NCBI GenBank assembly: GCA_903858015.1
Contig: CAIOGZ010000063.1
Coordinates: forward strand, 1 to 64,000
Reading direction: 5' to 3'
From: an uncultured cyanobacterium
Lineage (GTDB): Bacteria > Cyanobacteriota > Cyanobacteriia > PCC-6307 > Cyanobiaceae
DNA: 64,000 nucleotides
Shown: one piece after another, positions 33,890-44,100 of the stretch
Numbering within the stretch: the stretch's first letter is position 1
Layout of the letters: each line of letters begins with the position of its first letter
Notes under the pieces: generated by a model
Databases searched by the model: none
The model's input: only the letters and a program-made list of their open reading frames with translations
What the model was told of the DNA's origin: nothing
Made by a program: the position numbers and the translations under genes

Positions 33890-35509
33890 ATGGCGAAATC
33901 ACTGCGAAGGATTGCCCTGGTGGTGGCCCTGGCCACCGCCTTGAGCAAGGTGGTGGGCCTGCTGCGCCAGCAGGTGATCGCCGCCGCCTTCGGGGTGGGC
34001 GCCGCCTACGACGCCTACAACTACGCCTACGTGCTGCCGGGCTTCCTGCTGATCCTGCTGGGGGGGATCAACGGACCGTTCCATAGCGCCATGGTGAGCG
34101 TGCTCTCGCGCCGCGATCGCAGCGAAGGGGCCCATGTGCTGGCGGCGATCAACACCCTGGTGGGGGCCGCCCTGCTGGCGGTGACCCTGCTGCTGATCGT
34201 GGCCGCCGATCCGCTGATCACCCTGGTGGGGCCGGGCCTGGATGCCAGCCGCCACCAGCTGGCCGTGGTGCAGATGCGCTGGATGGCCCCGATGGCCCTG
34301 TTCGCCGGCCTGATCGGCCTGGGCTTCGGCGCCCTCAACGCCGCCGATGAATTCTGGCTGCCGGCCGTCAGCCCGCTGCTCTCCAGCCTGGCGGTGATTG
34401 GCGGCATCGCGCTGCTCTGGTGGCAGCTGGGCACGGCGATCCTGCTGCCCGAATGGGCGATGCAGGGCGGCATCGTGCTGGCGGCCAGCACCACCTTGGG
34501 GGCGGTGTTGCAGTGGCTGATCCAGCTGCCCGCCCTGGCCAAGCAAGGCCTCAACAAATTCCAGCTCGTCTGGGACTGGAAGCACCCGGGCGTCAAGGAG
34601 GTGCTGGGGGTGATGGGGCCGGCGACCCTCTCCTCGGGGATGCTGCAAATCAATGTGTTCGTGGACCTGTTCTTCGCCTCGGGGATCGTGGGGGCGGCGG
34701 CGGGCCTGGGCTACGCCAACCTGCTGGTGCAAACCCCCCTGGGGCTGCTCTCCAACGCCCTGCTGGTGCCGCTGCTGCCGGTCTACGCCCGGCTCACCGC
34801 CCCGGCCGACCGGCCCGAGTTGGTCGCCCGCATTCGCCAGGGCCTGATGCTCTCCAGCGCCAGCATGTTGCCGCTGGGGGCCCTGATGGTGGGCCTGGCG
34901 GTGCCGATCGTGAAGCTGGTGTACGAACGGGGCGCCTTCAACCACGGGGCCGCCCAACTGGTGGCAGGCCTGTTGATCGCCTACGGGGTGGGGATGCCGG
35001 TGTATCTGGGCCGCGATGTGCTGGTGCGGGTGTTCTATGCCCTCGGCGATGGCGTCACCCCCTTCCGCTGGTCGCTGGCCGGCATCGGCCTGAATGCCTT
35101 TTTTGATTGGTTTCTGGTGGGGGGGCCCAGCCCCTGGGGCCTGCAGCTGCCAGCCCTCAACTTCGGCGCCCCCGGCGTGGTGCTGGCCACCGTGGCCGTG
35201 AACCTGATCACCTGCGGGGGCTTGGTGGTGGCCCTGGCGGCCCGGCTCGGCGGGCTGCCGCTGCGGGCCTGGGGCCGCGACACCCTGCTGCTGCTGCTGG
35301 CGGCGGTGGCGGCCGGCGGCGTCGGCTGGACGGCGGCGGGCTGGGTGGGCTGGCCGGCGGGCTGGCTCGGCCTGCTGCTCCAGAACGCGATCAGCGCCGG
35401 CTTGGCCCTAGCCACCTATGGCCTGATCGGCAGCCTGGCGGGGGTGCCGGAGGTGCGGCAGTTGCTGGCGCTGGCGCTGAGAAAACGGAAACCGGCCAGC
35501 GGGGCCTGA
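33890..35509 (+). CDS. murJ: Lipid II flippase MurJ
   Basis: A 539-residue MOP-superfamily transporter with about 14 hydrophobic helices that moves lipid II across the inner membrane for peptidoglycan synthesis. Seen: 'ALSKVVGLLRQQVIAAAFG' with the conserved Arg, 'AYNYAYVLPGFL', 'LPEWAMQGG', 'INVFVDLFFASGIVGAAAGL' and 'ERGAFNHGAAQLVAGLLIAY'. ATG at 33890. It is divergent from sfsA and followed by a repeat-bearing gap. Confidence 0.93.
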   Translation: MAKSLRRIALVVALATALSKVVGLLRQQVIAAAFGVGAAYDAYNYAYVLPGFLLILLGGINGPFHSAMVSVLSRRDRSEGAHVLAAINTLVGAALLAVTLLLIVAADPLITLVGPGLDASRHQLAVVQMRWMAPMALFAGLIGLGFGALNAADEFWLPAVSPLLSSLAVIGGIALLWWQLGTAILLPEWAMQGGIVLAASTTLGAVLQWLIQLPALAKQGLNKFQLVWDWKHPGVKEVLGVMGPATLSSGMLQINVFVDLFFASGIVGAAAGLGYANLLVQTPLGLLSNALLVPLLPVYARLTAPADRPELVARIRQGLMLSSASMLPLGALMVGLAVPIVKLVYERGAFNHGAAQLVAGLLIAYGVGMPVYLGRDVLVRVFYALGDGVTPFRWSLAGIGLNAFFDWFLVGGPSPWGLQLPALNFGAPGVVLATVAVNLITCGGLVVALAARLGGLPLRAWGRDTLLLLLAAVAAGGVGWTAAGWVGWPAGWLGLLLQNAISAGLALATYGLIGSLAGVPEVRQLLALALRKRKPASGA

Positions 35510-35689
35510 GAACGAAGCCAAGCCACCAGGGCCTGCGATCGAACCCAAGCCGGCGATCGATTCGGGCCATGGCAAAGGGCCCAGTCCGCCCAGGCAGGGA
35601 GAGCGCCAGGGGTCGCGGTTTTCGATGGCGGCCGCATTCTCTGAAAAGGGATGGGGAGGCGGTTGCGGTAAGGCCGACGCCATCAGGCT

Positions 35690-35770
35690 GGTAGCCAATC
35701 GACAGTCGCGTGGCAGCCAATCAAGGGCCGAGCGGCAGCCGATCAACAGCCACCTGGCGACCAATGACAT
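35690..35770. repeat. 22-nt tandem repeat, four units
   Basis: Units begin at 35690, 35712, 35734 and 35756, an exact 22-nt spacing. The core is GG(T/C)AGCC(A/G)ATC(G/A)A, with the fourth unit (GGCGACCAATGAC) more diverged. As 22 is not a multiple of 3, the array is not coding. Two helical turns of DNA per unit would place any bound protein on one face. It lies about 180 bp after murJ and about 100 bp before the small frame at 35865. Confidence 0.8.
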
Positions 35771-35864
35771 TTTTGCTACATGAAATGTACGGTCCTCGGG
35801 CTTGCGGAGGAGTGAGGGCTAGTCCTTCATTCATCCCAGCACAAACCAACGCGCGACTTAGACC

Positions 35865-36125
35865 ATGGCCGAACCTACCGCCCCCGCTCCTGGCCCCATC
35901 CCCTATAGCTACTGGACCTCCCCCGTACCCGAAGGATTTCTTGCCATCTTTAAGGCTGCAGTGCCACCCCAGCCAGGCCCAGCCCCCGGCCATGCGTTTC
36001 TTTGCATAGCCAATCAAGCCGCCAAACAGAGGGCGGTCAAAGTCTACATCAAGCAATTACCCCAAGGCGATGGGCGTCCCCCGATACCCGTTATCATCGA
36101 AATGGTAGATGTATGCCCAGAATAG
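35865..36125 (+). CDS. Possible small protein, unknown function
   Basis: An 86-residue frame starting ATG GCC GAA. It is Pro-rich at the start ('PTAPAPGPIPYSYWTSPVPE'), then 'GFLAIFKAAVPP' and 'AAKQRAVKVYIKQLPQGDG', ending 'IIEMVDVCPE'. Third codon positions are moderately GC-rich. No Shine-Dalgarno or known family is seen. The opposite strand carries a rival 58-residue frame (36057-36233, 'MPKPSLRGPWALVMGWGGKA', 'AGGAYLFWAYIYHF') that could be a small membrane protein, and both cannot be under normal coding constraint where they overlap (36057-36125). Base composition here is lower in GC than the neighbours. The rest of the gap to 36488 shows nothing. Confidence 0.3.
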   Translation: MAEPTAPAPGPIPYSYWTSPVPEGFLAIFKAAVPPQPGPAPGHAFLCIANQAAKQRAVKVYIKQLPQGDGRPPIPVIIEMVDVCPE

Positions 36126-36488
36126 ATACGCACCCCCAGCCAATTTAGCAATCGGCTCCATCGAGCCAACGTAGGCCTTGCCTCCCCAGCCCATGACTAG
36201 CGCCCAAGGCCCACGGAGTGATGGTTTAGGCATGGCTTTCAGGGCAGTTCGAACCAGGCCGGGCTCGCCGCAGTCCGGCGAGTAAGCCTCCTTATTGCAA
36301 CGCATGCGGCTCGATCCGATGGCAACGCCAAAAGTATTGCTTTGAGCTGCCTTCTTTCCAGATCTGTTCGCATTTCGCGGTCCTGCCACCCTCAGCATCA
36401 ATCCCGCCTCAACCGTCCAATTCGGGCTGCTGGCGCATGCCGATTTGATGCTGCGGCTGGCCCTCCAGCCTTGGCGAGAAAGTCCCGC

Positions 36489-37127
36489 CTACCCCTGTCC
36501 CAACAGGTGGCTCAACGTCACGAAAGTGAACTGTTTCTTCTGCAACTTTGGCACCACCGCCTGCAGCGTGTGGCGTGTGGCGGGATTGGCCGCAATCGTG
36601 TCGTGCAACACGACGATCCCACCAGGATGGGCGAACCGCTCCACGAACCAGCGTTGGGCCTGCTCGGGAGGGCCGTAGCTGTCCAGGGGCCAGATCGAGC
36701 CCAGCACGGTGCGGTAGCCGCGGGATTGGGCCCATTCCACCATCGGCGGGTGGGGCCAACCGCCACTAGGGCGAAACCACCGCAGCGGCGCGGTCTGTCC
36801 TGCAGCGGCTAGGTCCTCGTTGATGGCCACCGAGGTGGCATCTAGCTGCTGAAGAAAATCCTCACGTCCGAGCGTGAGCGACCATTGGTCACGCCACATG
36901 TGGTTGCCCAGCTCATGGCCCCTTTCCACGGCCCGGGCCGCCATGCCCGGGTGCTTGCGCACTAGCTCGCCGATCGCGAAGAAGGTGGCGGGGATAGCCA
37001 GCTCGCGCAGCAGATCGAGCAGGGCCATCGTTCCAGACCCGGCCTGGTCGGCGCCGGAGCTAGGGAAGTCGTCGACTGTGAGGGCCAGCATCCGAGAGTC
37101 GCTGGGGCCATGGAAGATGAGTTGCAT
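36489..37127 (-). CDS. Polysaccharide deacetylase family protein (NodB-like)
   Basis: A 212-residue NodB-homology protein. Motif 1 is 'LALTVDDFPSSG' with the two Asp; motif 2 is 'GHELGNHMWRDQ', where the usual second metal His (H-S/T-x-x-H) is Asp; motif 3 'RWFRPSGGWP'; motif 5 'GIVVLHDT'. Such enzymes remove N- or O-acetyl groups from peptidoglycan or exopolysaccharide. No signal peptide is visible. The HxxxD change may alter metal binding. ATG at 37125-37127. Confidence 0.82.
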   Translation of the reverse strand: MQLIFHGPSDSRMLALTVDDFPSSGADQAGSGTMALLDLLRELAIPATFFAIGELVRKHPGMAARAVERGHELGNHMWRDQWSLTLGREDFLQQLDATSVAINEDLAAAGQTAPLRWFRPSGGWPHPPMVEWAQSRGYRTVLGSIWPLDSYGPPEQAQRWFVERFAHPGGIVVLHDTIAANPATRHTLQAVVPKLQKKQFTFVTLSHLLGQG

Positions 37128-37428
37128 CGAATGCCGGGTCGCAACAAGAATAAAGGCTAGCTCGATTCTGGCTAATTCCGTACCATTTCATTCCTAGACA
37201 ATGCCTCTGCAGCCCTGATCGTTTAGAGCAGAGACTCAAGGAAGTGGCGGCGCGCGTAGCAACGTGGCCTCGAATGACTACGGGATCGGCAGGCAATCCT
37301 GCCTCGGCTGATACCAGTCGATCCTGCTGTCCTTCCAGTGATGCCCCTGTCCAGCGCCCCCCTCAGCGGGTGGGTGCCGAAATCGTGGCCTTTGGTGTAT
37401 CTGGGGATCGCTCGGTACTGCATGGCGG

Positions 37429-37650
37429 TTGGAAGCCTCCCGTCAAGCTCGCCTTTACGGCATCGCTTCCGCCTACGACGGCCGCCTGGCCCAGCCCTAC
37501 CCCGGCAAAACCCAGCAACCTGGACGCATCGTTTGCGACTCCTCCTGGCACCACTCCATCAACATCAACATCAACGCCAATGCCGTGGTCTGCATCGATT
37601 CCGATGAATCAATCAACGGCATCGATGGTGGTGGAGTGGCCACCGCGAAG
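37429..37650 (+). pseudogene. Coding-like fragment of an unrecognised protein
   Basis: Within the 551-bp gap between the deacetylase and alaS, the plus strand reads 'ASRQARLYGIASAYDGRLAQ', then 'PGRIVCDSSWHHSININI' and 'VVCIDSDESINGID' with strongly G/C-biased third positions, as in real genes here. It lacks a believable start and runs into the 3' end of alaS on the other strand. The 'IVCDSSWHHSININI' stretch looks conserved, but I cannot name the family. The rest of the gap (37128-37428) shows nothing clear. Confidence 0.35.
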
Positions 37651-37678
37651 GCAGGTCCCAAGCTTGCCCCTGGCCGGC

Positions 37679-40411
37679 TCAGTCCGCCAAGGCCTTCGCC
37701 AGCGCAGCCCGCGCCGCCGCCAGCGCCCCATCCAGGGCCGCGCCATCCTTGCCGCCGGCCTGGGCCAGGTTGGGACGGCCGCCGCCGCCGCCGCCGCAGG
37801 CCTTGGCCACCCCACCGATGAAAGCTCCGGCCTTTGGGCCGGCCGCCACCACGGCCGGCCCAAAGGCCGCCACCAGGATCACCTTGCCCAGGTCAGCGGG
37901 ATCGGGCAGGCCGCCCAGCACCACGGCGGCGCCCTCGCCCAACTGATCCACCAATCCCTGGGCGGCGCTTTGGAGGCCGGCCCCCTCCACCCCATCGAGG
38001 CGGGCCACCAGCAGCGCATAGGGCTCGCCGCAGCGGGCCGAACCGGCCGGCATCACGCCTACCGCCGCCGCCTGCCCCACCAGCGCCGCCGCCTTGGCCA
38101 GCGCCAGCTCGGCCCGGGCCGCCGCCAGGGCCTTGCCGCTGGCCTTGAGCTCCTCCTGCAAGGCCGCCACCCGCTCCACGATCTCGCCCGGCTGAGCCTT
38201 GAAGCGATCGCCCAGGGCCTTGACCACGGCGTCGCGGTCGTTGAGGTAGGCGAGCACCGCCGGCCCGGCCACCGCCTCGATGCGGCGGATGCCGGCCGCC
38301 ACGCCGGATTCGGCCACGATCTTGAACAGGCCGATCTCGGCGGTGTTGGCCACATGGGTGCCGCCGCAGAGCTCCATCGATACCCCCGGTACATCCACCA
38401 CCCGCACCACGTCGGCATATTTCTCGCCGAACATCGCCACGGCGCCAGCGGCCTTGGCCTGCTCGATCGCCATCTCCTGGATCTCGAGCTCGTGGGCGGC
38501 GGCGATCCAGCCATTGATCAGGGCCTCGATCCGCTCCAGCTCGGCGGCCGTGACGGCCCGGGGGGAATGGAAATCAAAGCGAAGGCGATCGAAATCCACC
38601 AGTGAGCCGGCCTGGCCGATAGCGGGATCCACCACCTGCTTGAGGGCCGCCTGCAGCAGGTGGGTGGCGGTGTGGTGGGCCTGGGCGCGGCGGCGACAGG
38701 CCCGGTCCACCCGGGCGTTGAGCCGATCGCCCACCGCCAGCGCACCCCGCTCCACCCGGCCGCTGTGCACGAACACACTGCGGTTGCGGCTCACCGCCTC
38801 GATTACCACGCTCACATCAGCCTCAGGACCGCCCTCGGATCCAGCCTCGGGGCCAGCGCCGCTGAGCACACCGCGGTCACCCACCTGGCCGCCGCCTTCG
38901 CCATAAAAGGGGGTGGAATCGAGCACGCACTGGATCCCATCCCCCGCCACCGCCCGCTCGGCCGGCTGGCCGTTCACCACCAGGGCCAGCACGCAGCAGG
39001 GATGCTCCAGGGCGCCGTAGCCCTTGAAGGCGGTGGCCTCCAGTTCGGCGGCCATCTGCTCGATCGCCCCCTGCAGGGTGAGGTCGATGCTCACGGCCGC
39101 CGCCTTGGCCCGCTGGCGCTGGGCCTCCATCGCCGCCTCGAAACCGGCCAGATCCACCGCAATGCCATGCTCTTCGGCGATCTCCTCGGTGAGTTCCAAC
39201 GGGAAGCCGTAGGTGTCGTAGAGCTCGAAGGCCTGCTCGCCGGAGATCTGCTGCGGGTTGGCGGCCAGCACCTCCGCCAACAACTTCTCTCCCCGCTCCA
39301 GGGTTTCGAGGAAGCGCGCCTCCTCCCGTTCCAGCTCCGCCAGGATCAGCGCCCGCCGCTCCAGCAGTTGGGGATAGGCCGCCGCCATCAGCGCGATCGC
39401 CGCCTCGCCCATGGCCGGCAGAAAAGCTTTCTCGATGCCCAGCAGCCGCCCATGGCGCACCACCCGCCGCAGCAGGCGGCGCAGGATGTAGCCACGGCCG
39501 AGGTTGCTGGCGGTCACGCCATCGCAGATCAGCTGGGTGATGGCGCGGCTGTGGTCGCCGATCACCTTGAGCGATGTTTTCCCCTTCTCATCGAGGGCGT
39601 GATAGTCAACCCCGGCCAGGCTGGCGGCGGTTTCGATCAGGGGATAGATCAGATCGGTTTCGTAGTTATTGGCCTTGCCCTGCAGGATCTGGGCCATGCG
39701 CTCCAGGCCCATGCCGGTGTCGATGTTGCGGTTGGCCAGCGGCGTGAGGCTACCCTCGGCGTCGCGGTTGTACTGCATGAACACGAGGTTGTAGAACTCG
39801 ATGAAGCGGGAGTCGTCCTCCAGATCAATCAGGTCGTCGCCGAGTTCAGGCTTGAAGTCGTAGTAGATCTCCGAGCAGGGGCCGCAGGGGCCGGTGGGGC
39901 CGGTGGCCCAGAAGTTATCGGCCTCATCCATGCGGATGATCCGCTTGGGGCTAACGCCCACTTGATCGCGCCAGATCGCTGCGGCCTCATCATCTTCGCG
40001 GAAAACGCTCACCACCAGGTTGCTTGGATTCAAACCAAACACCTCTGTACTCAACTGCCAGGCCCAGGCAATGGCCTGGGCCTTACAATAATCTCCAAAC
40101 GAGAAGTTGCCGAGCATCTCGAAGTAGGTATGGTGCCGCGCCGTGCGACCCACGTTCTCGATGTCGTTGGTGCGGATGCACTTCTGGGCGCTGGTGGCCC
40201 GCGCCGCCGGCCGCTGCGCCTGGCCGAGGAACACCGGCTTGAAGGGCAACATGCCGGCGATGGTGAGCAGCACCGTGGGGTCGTCGGGCACCAGGGAGGC
40301 GCTGGGCATGGGGCGATGGCCCCGCTCCTCGTAGAAGCGCAGAAAGGCCGCGCGGATCTCGGCGCCGCTGCGGGGGCGAGGGGCGGTGGGGCGGGAGGAG
40401 GCAGCAGCCAT
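37679..40411 (-). CDS. alaS: Alanyl-tRNA synthetase
   Basis: A 910-residue class II synthetase charging tRNA-Ala. N-terminal catalytic core: '[19 protein letters not shown]', 'PFKPVFLGQ', '[20 protein letters not shown]', '[16 protein letters not shown]', '[11 protein letters not shown]'. The editing domain has '[12 protein letters not shown]' and '[20 protein letters not shown]' with the zinc/editing His and Cys; the C-terminal domain ends '[15 protein letters not shown]'. ATG at 40409-40411 gives a slightly extended Ala/Ser/Pro-rich N-terminus. All key motifs are intact. Confidence 0.97.
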   Translation of the reverse strand: MAAASSRPTAPRPRSGAEIRAAFLRFYEERGHRPMPSASLVPDDPTVLLTIAGMLPFKPVFLGQAQRPAARATSAQKCIRTNDIENVGRTARHHTYFEMLGNFSFGDYCKAQAIAWAWQLSTEVFGLNPSNLVVSVFREDDEAAAIWRDQVGVSPKRIIRMDEADNFWATGPTGPCGPCSEIYYDFKPELGDDLIDLEDDSRFIEFYNLVFMQYNRDAEGSLTPLANRNIDTGMGLERMAQILQGKANNYETDLIYPLIETAASLAGVDYHALDEKGKTSLKVIGDHSRAITQLICDGVTASNLGRGYILRRLLRRVVRHGRLLGIEKAFLPAMGEAAIALMAAAYPQLLERRALILAELEREEARFLETLERGEKLLAEVLAANPQQISGEQAFELYDTYGFPLELTEEIAEEHGIAVDLAGFEAAMEAQRQRAKAAAVSIDLTLQGAIEQMAAELEATAFKGYGALEHPCCVLALVVNGQPAERAVAGDGIQCVLDSTPFYGEGGGQVGDRGVLSGAGPEAGSEGGPEADVSVVIEAVSRNRSVFVHSGRVERGALAVGDRLNARVDRACRRRAQAHHTATHLLQAALKQVVDPAIGQAGSLVDFDRLRFDFHSPRAVTAAELERIEALINGWIAAAHELEIQEMAIEQAKAAGAVAMFGEKYADVVRVVDVPGVSMELCGGTHVANTAEIGLFKIVAESGVAAGIRRIEAVAGPAVLAYLNDRDAVVKALGDRFKAQPGEIVERVAALQEELKASGKALAAARAELALAKAAALVGQAAAVGVMPAGSARCGEPYALLVARLDGVEGAGLQSAAQGLVDQLGEGAAVVLGGLPDPADLGKVILVAAFGPAVVAAGPKAGAFIGGVAKACGGGGGGRPNLAQAGGKDGAALDGALAAARAALAKALAD

Positions 40412-40693
40412 CGACTGGAACGAAGCAGGGGAGCGAAAGGAAAGCCCCGAAAGGGCCGGGGCTGGCCGGCGCTGGAATCGCCGGCGCCGGGTTGGCCAGG
40501 CGAGCGGCCGGCGGCGGCTGGCCCGGGCCGTGGGCACGACCTGACGGGCATGATCGCCCAGCGGCCCGAGTTGGCTGCGCCGGCCCCTGGCAGACACCGG
40601 AGGCAGCGACAGCCACCGCAGGCCAGAGGCAAGCAGCCGGAGCACCGGCAGGCATGATGGCCCCACCCCAGACGGCCGCTAAGACTGTTGCCG

Positions 40694-41155
40694 ATGGAGA
40701 ACCGCCTGCGGCTCCGGCTCCATTCCCTTGCCTGGGCCCTGATCGGGGCTGGCGTGGCTGCCGCGACAGCCTCAACGCTGGCGCTGGTGACTGCTCCCAG
40801 CCCGGCCCCCAGCGCCTGGGCGCTGCTCGATGCGGTGCTGCGCTCTTCCGGTTGCGGCTTCTTTTACGGCCTGCTGGCCTTCCACCTGCAGCGGGTCGAT
40901 CCCGACGACGGCCACCTGCAGGCGGGCCTGGTCGGTGCGGTCTGCGGCATCCGCAGCCTGGGGGCCGCCAGCGGTCTGCAGCCGCTCACGATCGCCCCGG
41001 CCGACGCCGCCACGGTCGCCAGGCTTGCGCCATCCCTGATGATGGAGCTTGTCTTGGCCTGGCTGCCGCTCTGGTTGCCCCTGATCGCCAGCGCCCTGCT
41101 GTTGCACGGCCTCCGGCACCTGACGCCCTCCCCGCTGCCTCCCCTGCGGCCATGA
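40694..41155 (+). CDS. Small membrane protein, DUF3611-like or unknown
   Basis: A 153-residue protein with hydrophobic segments at about 9-32 ('LAWALIGAGVAAATASTLAL'), 43-62, 75-95 and 118-140 ('VLAWLPLWLPLIASALLLHG'). No catalytic motif is visible and I do not recognise the family with confidence. ATG at 40694 (an upstream in-frame TTG exists at 40688). It lies 39 bp before the SNF2 helicase on the same strand and may share its transcript. Confidence 0.65.
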   Translation: MENRLRLRLHSLAWALIGAGVAAATASTLALVTAPSPAPSAWALLDAVLRSSGCGFFYGLLAFHLQRVDPDDGHLQAGLVGAVCGIRSLGAASGLQPLTIAPADAATVARLAPSLMMELVLAWLPLWLPLIASALLLHGLRHLTPSPLPPLRP

Positions 41156-41194
41156 ACCTGCGGCCCGGCCGTTTCCCGGCCCGATGAGCGCCCG

Positions 41195-44100
41195 ATGAGT
41201 CTGCTGCACGCCACCTGGCTCTATCCCCCCAAGGGGGCCGGTGGCCGCTTGCTGCTATGGGCCGACACCTGGCGGGTGGCCACACCGGTGCAGCCCGGCC
41301 TCGAGGTGCCCGGCCACCCCCTGGCCCTCGACCTCGACGCCATCGGCGGCTGGCTCGACGACCACGACCTCTGGACCGACGACCTCCGCCCGGCCGAGGC
41401 CGTGCTCAGCCTGCCGAGCCGCAGCCAGGCGGCCCGCGGCAAGCGCAAAACCAGCGATGGAGCCTGGAGTGGCCTGCCGCTGCAGGCCGGCGAACCGATC
41501 CCGAAGGAACCGCAGTGGTGGCCCTGGCATGTGGAAGGTTGGGCCCTCGAAGCCGGCGCAGCTGCGGAATGGCTCAGCCGCCTTCCCCTCTCCGGCTACC
41601 ACCCCGACCTGGCCGATGAACTGCGCTGGTGGAGCCACCTGCAGCGCTGGGCCCTAAGCCTGATCGCCCGCGGCCGCTGGCTGCCCTTGGTGGAGGCGGG
41701 CCAGGCCCGCTGGTTACCGCTGCTGAACCGGGAGGGCGACCGGCGACGCCTGGAGGACATGGCGAGCCGGCTGCCCCAGGTGGCCACCTGCGCGATCGGG
41801 CCCGGTTCCGTGGGCGAGAAGGCCCTGGCCTGCCGCCGGCCCGGCAGTGGCCGGCTGCGGGTGGCGAGCCTGCTGGAGGCCCTGCTGGCCGGCCAATTGC
41901 GCGCCGGCTTCAAGCCCCCCAGCGCCGGCCTCGATCCCCTGGTGGCGGCCTGGCAACGGGCCCTGGGGCCTGGCGATAGCCGCATTGGCCTGGATGCCGA
42001 GGCCAACGAACGCCTGGAGATCGCCACCCACCATTGGCGCGAAGCGGTGGCAGGAAGGGTGGCGCCGGCCCGGGCCTGCCTGGAGCTGTTTGCGCCGCCC
42101 CCGGAGGAGGAGCTCTGGGAGCTGCGCTTTTCGCTGCAGGCCGAAGCCGAACCCAGCCTGAGGCTGCCAGCCGGGGTCGTCTGGAGTGCCGGCGACACCA
42201 CCCTGCAGATGGCCGAGGTGGAGGTGAACCAGCCCGGCCTGCTGCTGCTGGAGGGGCTGGGCCGCGCCCTGCAGGTGTTCGAGCCGATCGAGCGGGGCCT
42301 CGACACCGCCGCGCCGGAAACGATGCAGCTCACCCCGGCCGAGGCGTTCGTGCTGGTGCGTACCGCCGCCAGCAAGCTGCGGGACGTCGGCGTGGGCGTG
42401 GTGCTGCCCGCCAGCCTCAGCGGCGGTCTGGCCAGCCGCCTCGGGCTCTCGATCGAAGCCGAACTGCCCAACCGCTCCCGGGGCTTCAGCCTCGGCGAAG
42501 GCCTGAATTGGAAATGGGAGCTGATGATCGGTGGCGTCACCCTCAGCCTCAAGGATCTCGAACGCCTCTCGGCCAAGCGCAGCCCCCTGGTGCAACACAA
42601 GGGGGCCTGGATTGAATTACGCCCCACCGACCTGCGCAACGCCGAACGCTTCTGCGCCGCCGATCCAGCCCTCAGCCTGGACGATGCCCTTCGCCTCACC
42701 GCCACCGACGGCGACACCCTGATGCGCCTACCGGTGCATCGCTTCCTGGCCGGACCAAGGCTGCAGGCGGTCCTGGAGCAATACCACCAACAGAAGGCGC
42801 CCGATCCGCTGCCGGCGCCGGAGGGTTTCGCCGGCCAGCTACGGCCCTACCAGGAGCGGGGCCTGGGCTGGCTGGCCTTCCTGCACCGCTTCGACCAGGG
42901 CGCCTGCCTCGCCGACGACATGGGCCTGGGCAAAACAATCCAGCTGCTCGCCTTCCTGCAGCACCTCAAGGTGGAGGAAGAATTGCGGCGGCCCGTGCTG
43001 CTGGTGGCCCCCACCTCGGTGCTCACCAACTGGAAGCGGGAGGCGGCCGGCTTCACGCCGGAGCTGGTGGTGCGGGAGCATTACGGCCCCCGCCGCCCCA
43101 CCAGCGAAGCGGCCCTGAAGCAGGCCCTCGCTGGCGTCGATCTGGTGCTCACCAGCTATGGACTGCTACAGCGCGACAGCGAAGTGCTCGAAACCATCGA
43201 CTGGCAGGGGGTGGTGATCGACGAGGCCCAGGCGATCAAAAACCCCGCCGCCAAGCAAAGCCAGGCCGCCCGCGACCTGGGCCGACCGGGCAAAACGGGC
43301 CGCTTTCGAATCGCCCTCACCGGCACCCCGGTGGAAAACCGGGTGAGCGAATTGTGGGCGCTGATGGACTTCCTCAATCCCAAGGTGCTGGGGGATGAGC
43401 CCTTCTTCCGCCAACGCTATCGACTGCCGATTGAGCGCTACGGCGACATGAGCTCCCTGCGGGACCTCAAGGCCCGGGTGGGGCCGTTCATCCTGCGCCG
43501 CCTCAAGACGGACCGCTCGATCATCTCCGACCTACCGGAAAAGGTGGAACTGCGCGAATGGGTGGGCCTCAGCAGCGAGCAGAAAAAGCTCTATACCAAA
43601 ACGGTCGAAGAAAGCCTCGATGCGATCGCCCGCTCCCCGCTTGGACAGAAGCACGGCCAGGTGCTGGCCCTGCTCACCAAACTCAAGCAGATCTGCAACC
43701 ATCCCGCCCTGGCCCTCAAGGAGCAGGCGGTGGATAGCCGTTTTGCGGCCCGCAGCGCCAAGGTGCAGCGGCTGGAAGAGATCCTTGAGGAGGTGATCGA
43801 AGCGGGCGACCGGGCCCTGTTATTCACCCAATTCGCGGAATGGGGCCACCTGCTCAAGACCCACCTCGAACGCCGCTGGCGCCAAGATGTTCCCTTCCTG
43901 CATGGCGGCACCAGCAAGGCGGAGCGTCAGGCGATGGTGGATCGTTTCCAGGAGGATCCCCGCGGCCCCCAACTGTTCCTGCTCTCGCTCAAGGCCGGTG
44001 GCGTGGGCCTCAACCTCACCCGGGCTAGCCACGTCTTCCACGTGGATCGCTGGTGGAATCCGGCCGTGGAGAACCAAGCCACCGACCGCGCCTACCGGAT

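Noticed and set aside
35690-35770. CRISPR array at the 22-nt repeats
   Set aside because: The units adjoin without unique spacers, and no cas genes are present.
38660-40657. A 665-codon open frame on the plus strand opposite alaS
   Set aside because: Antisense shadow of a GC-rich gene; alaS has every family motif, and the shadow has His/Gly/Ala-rich composition with no domain.
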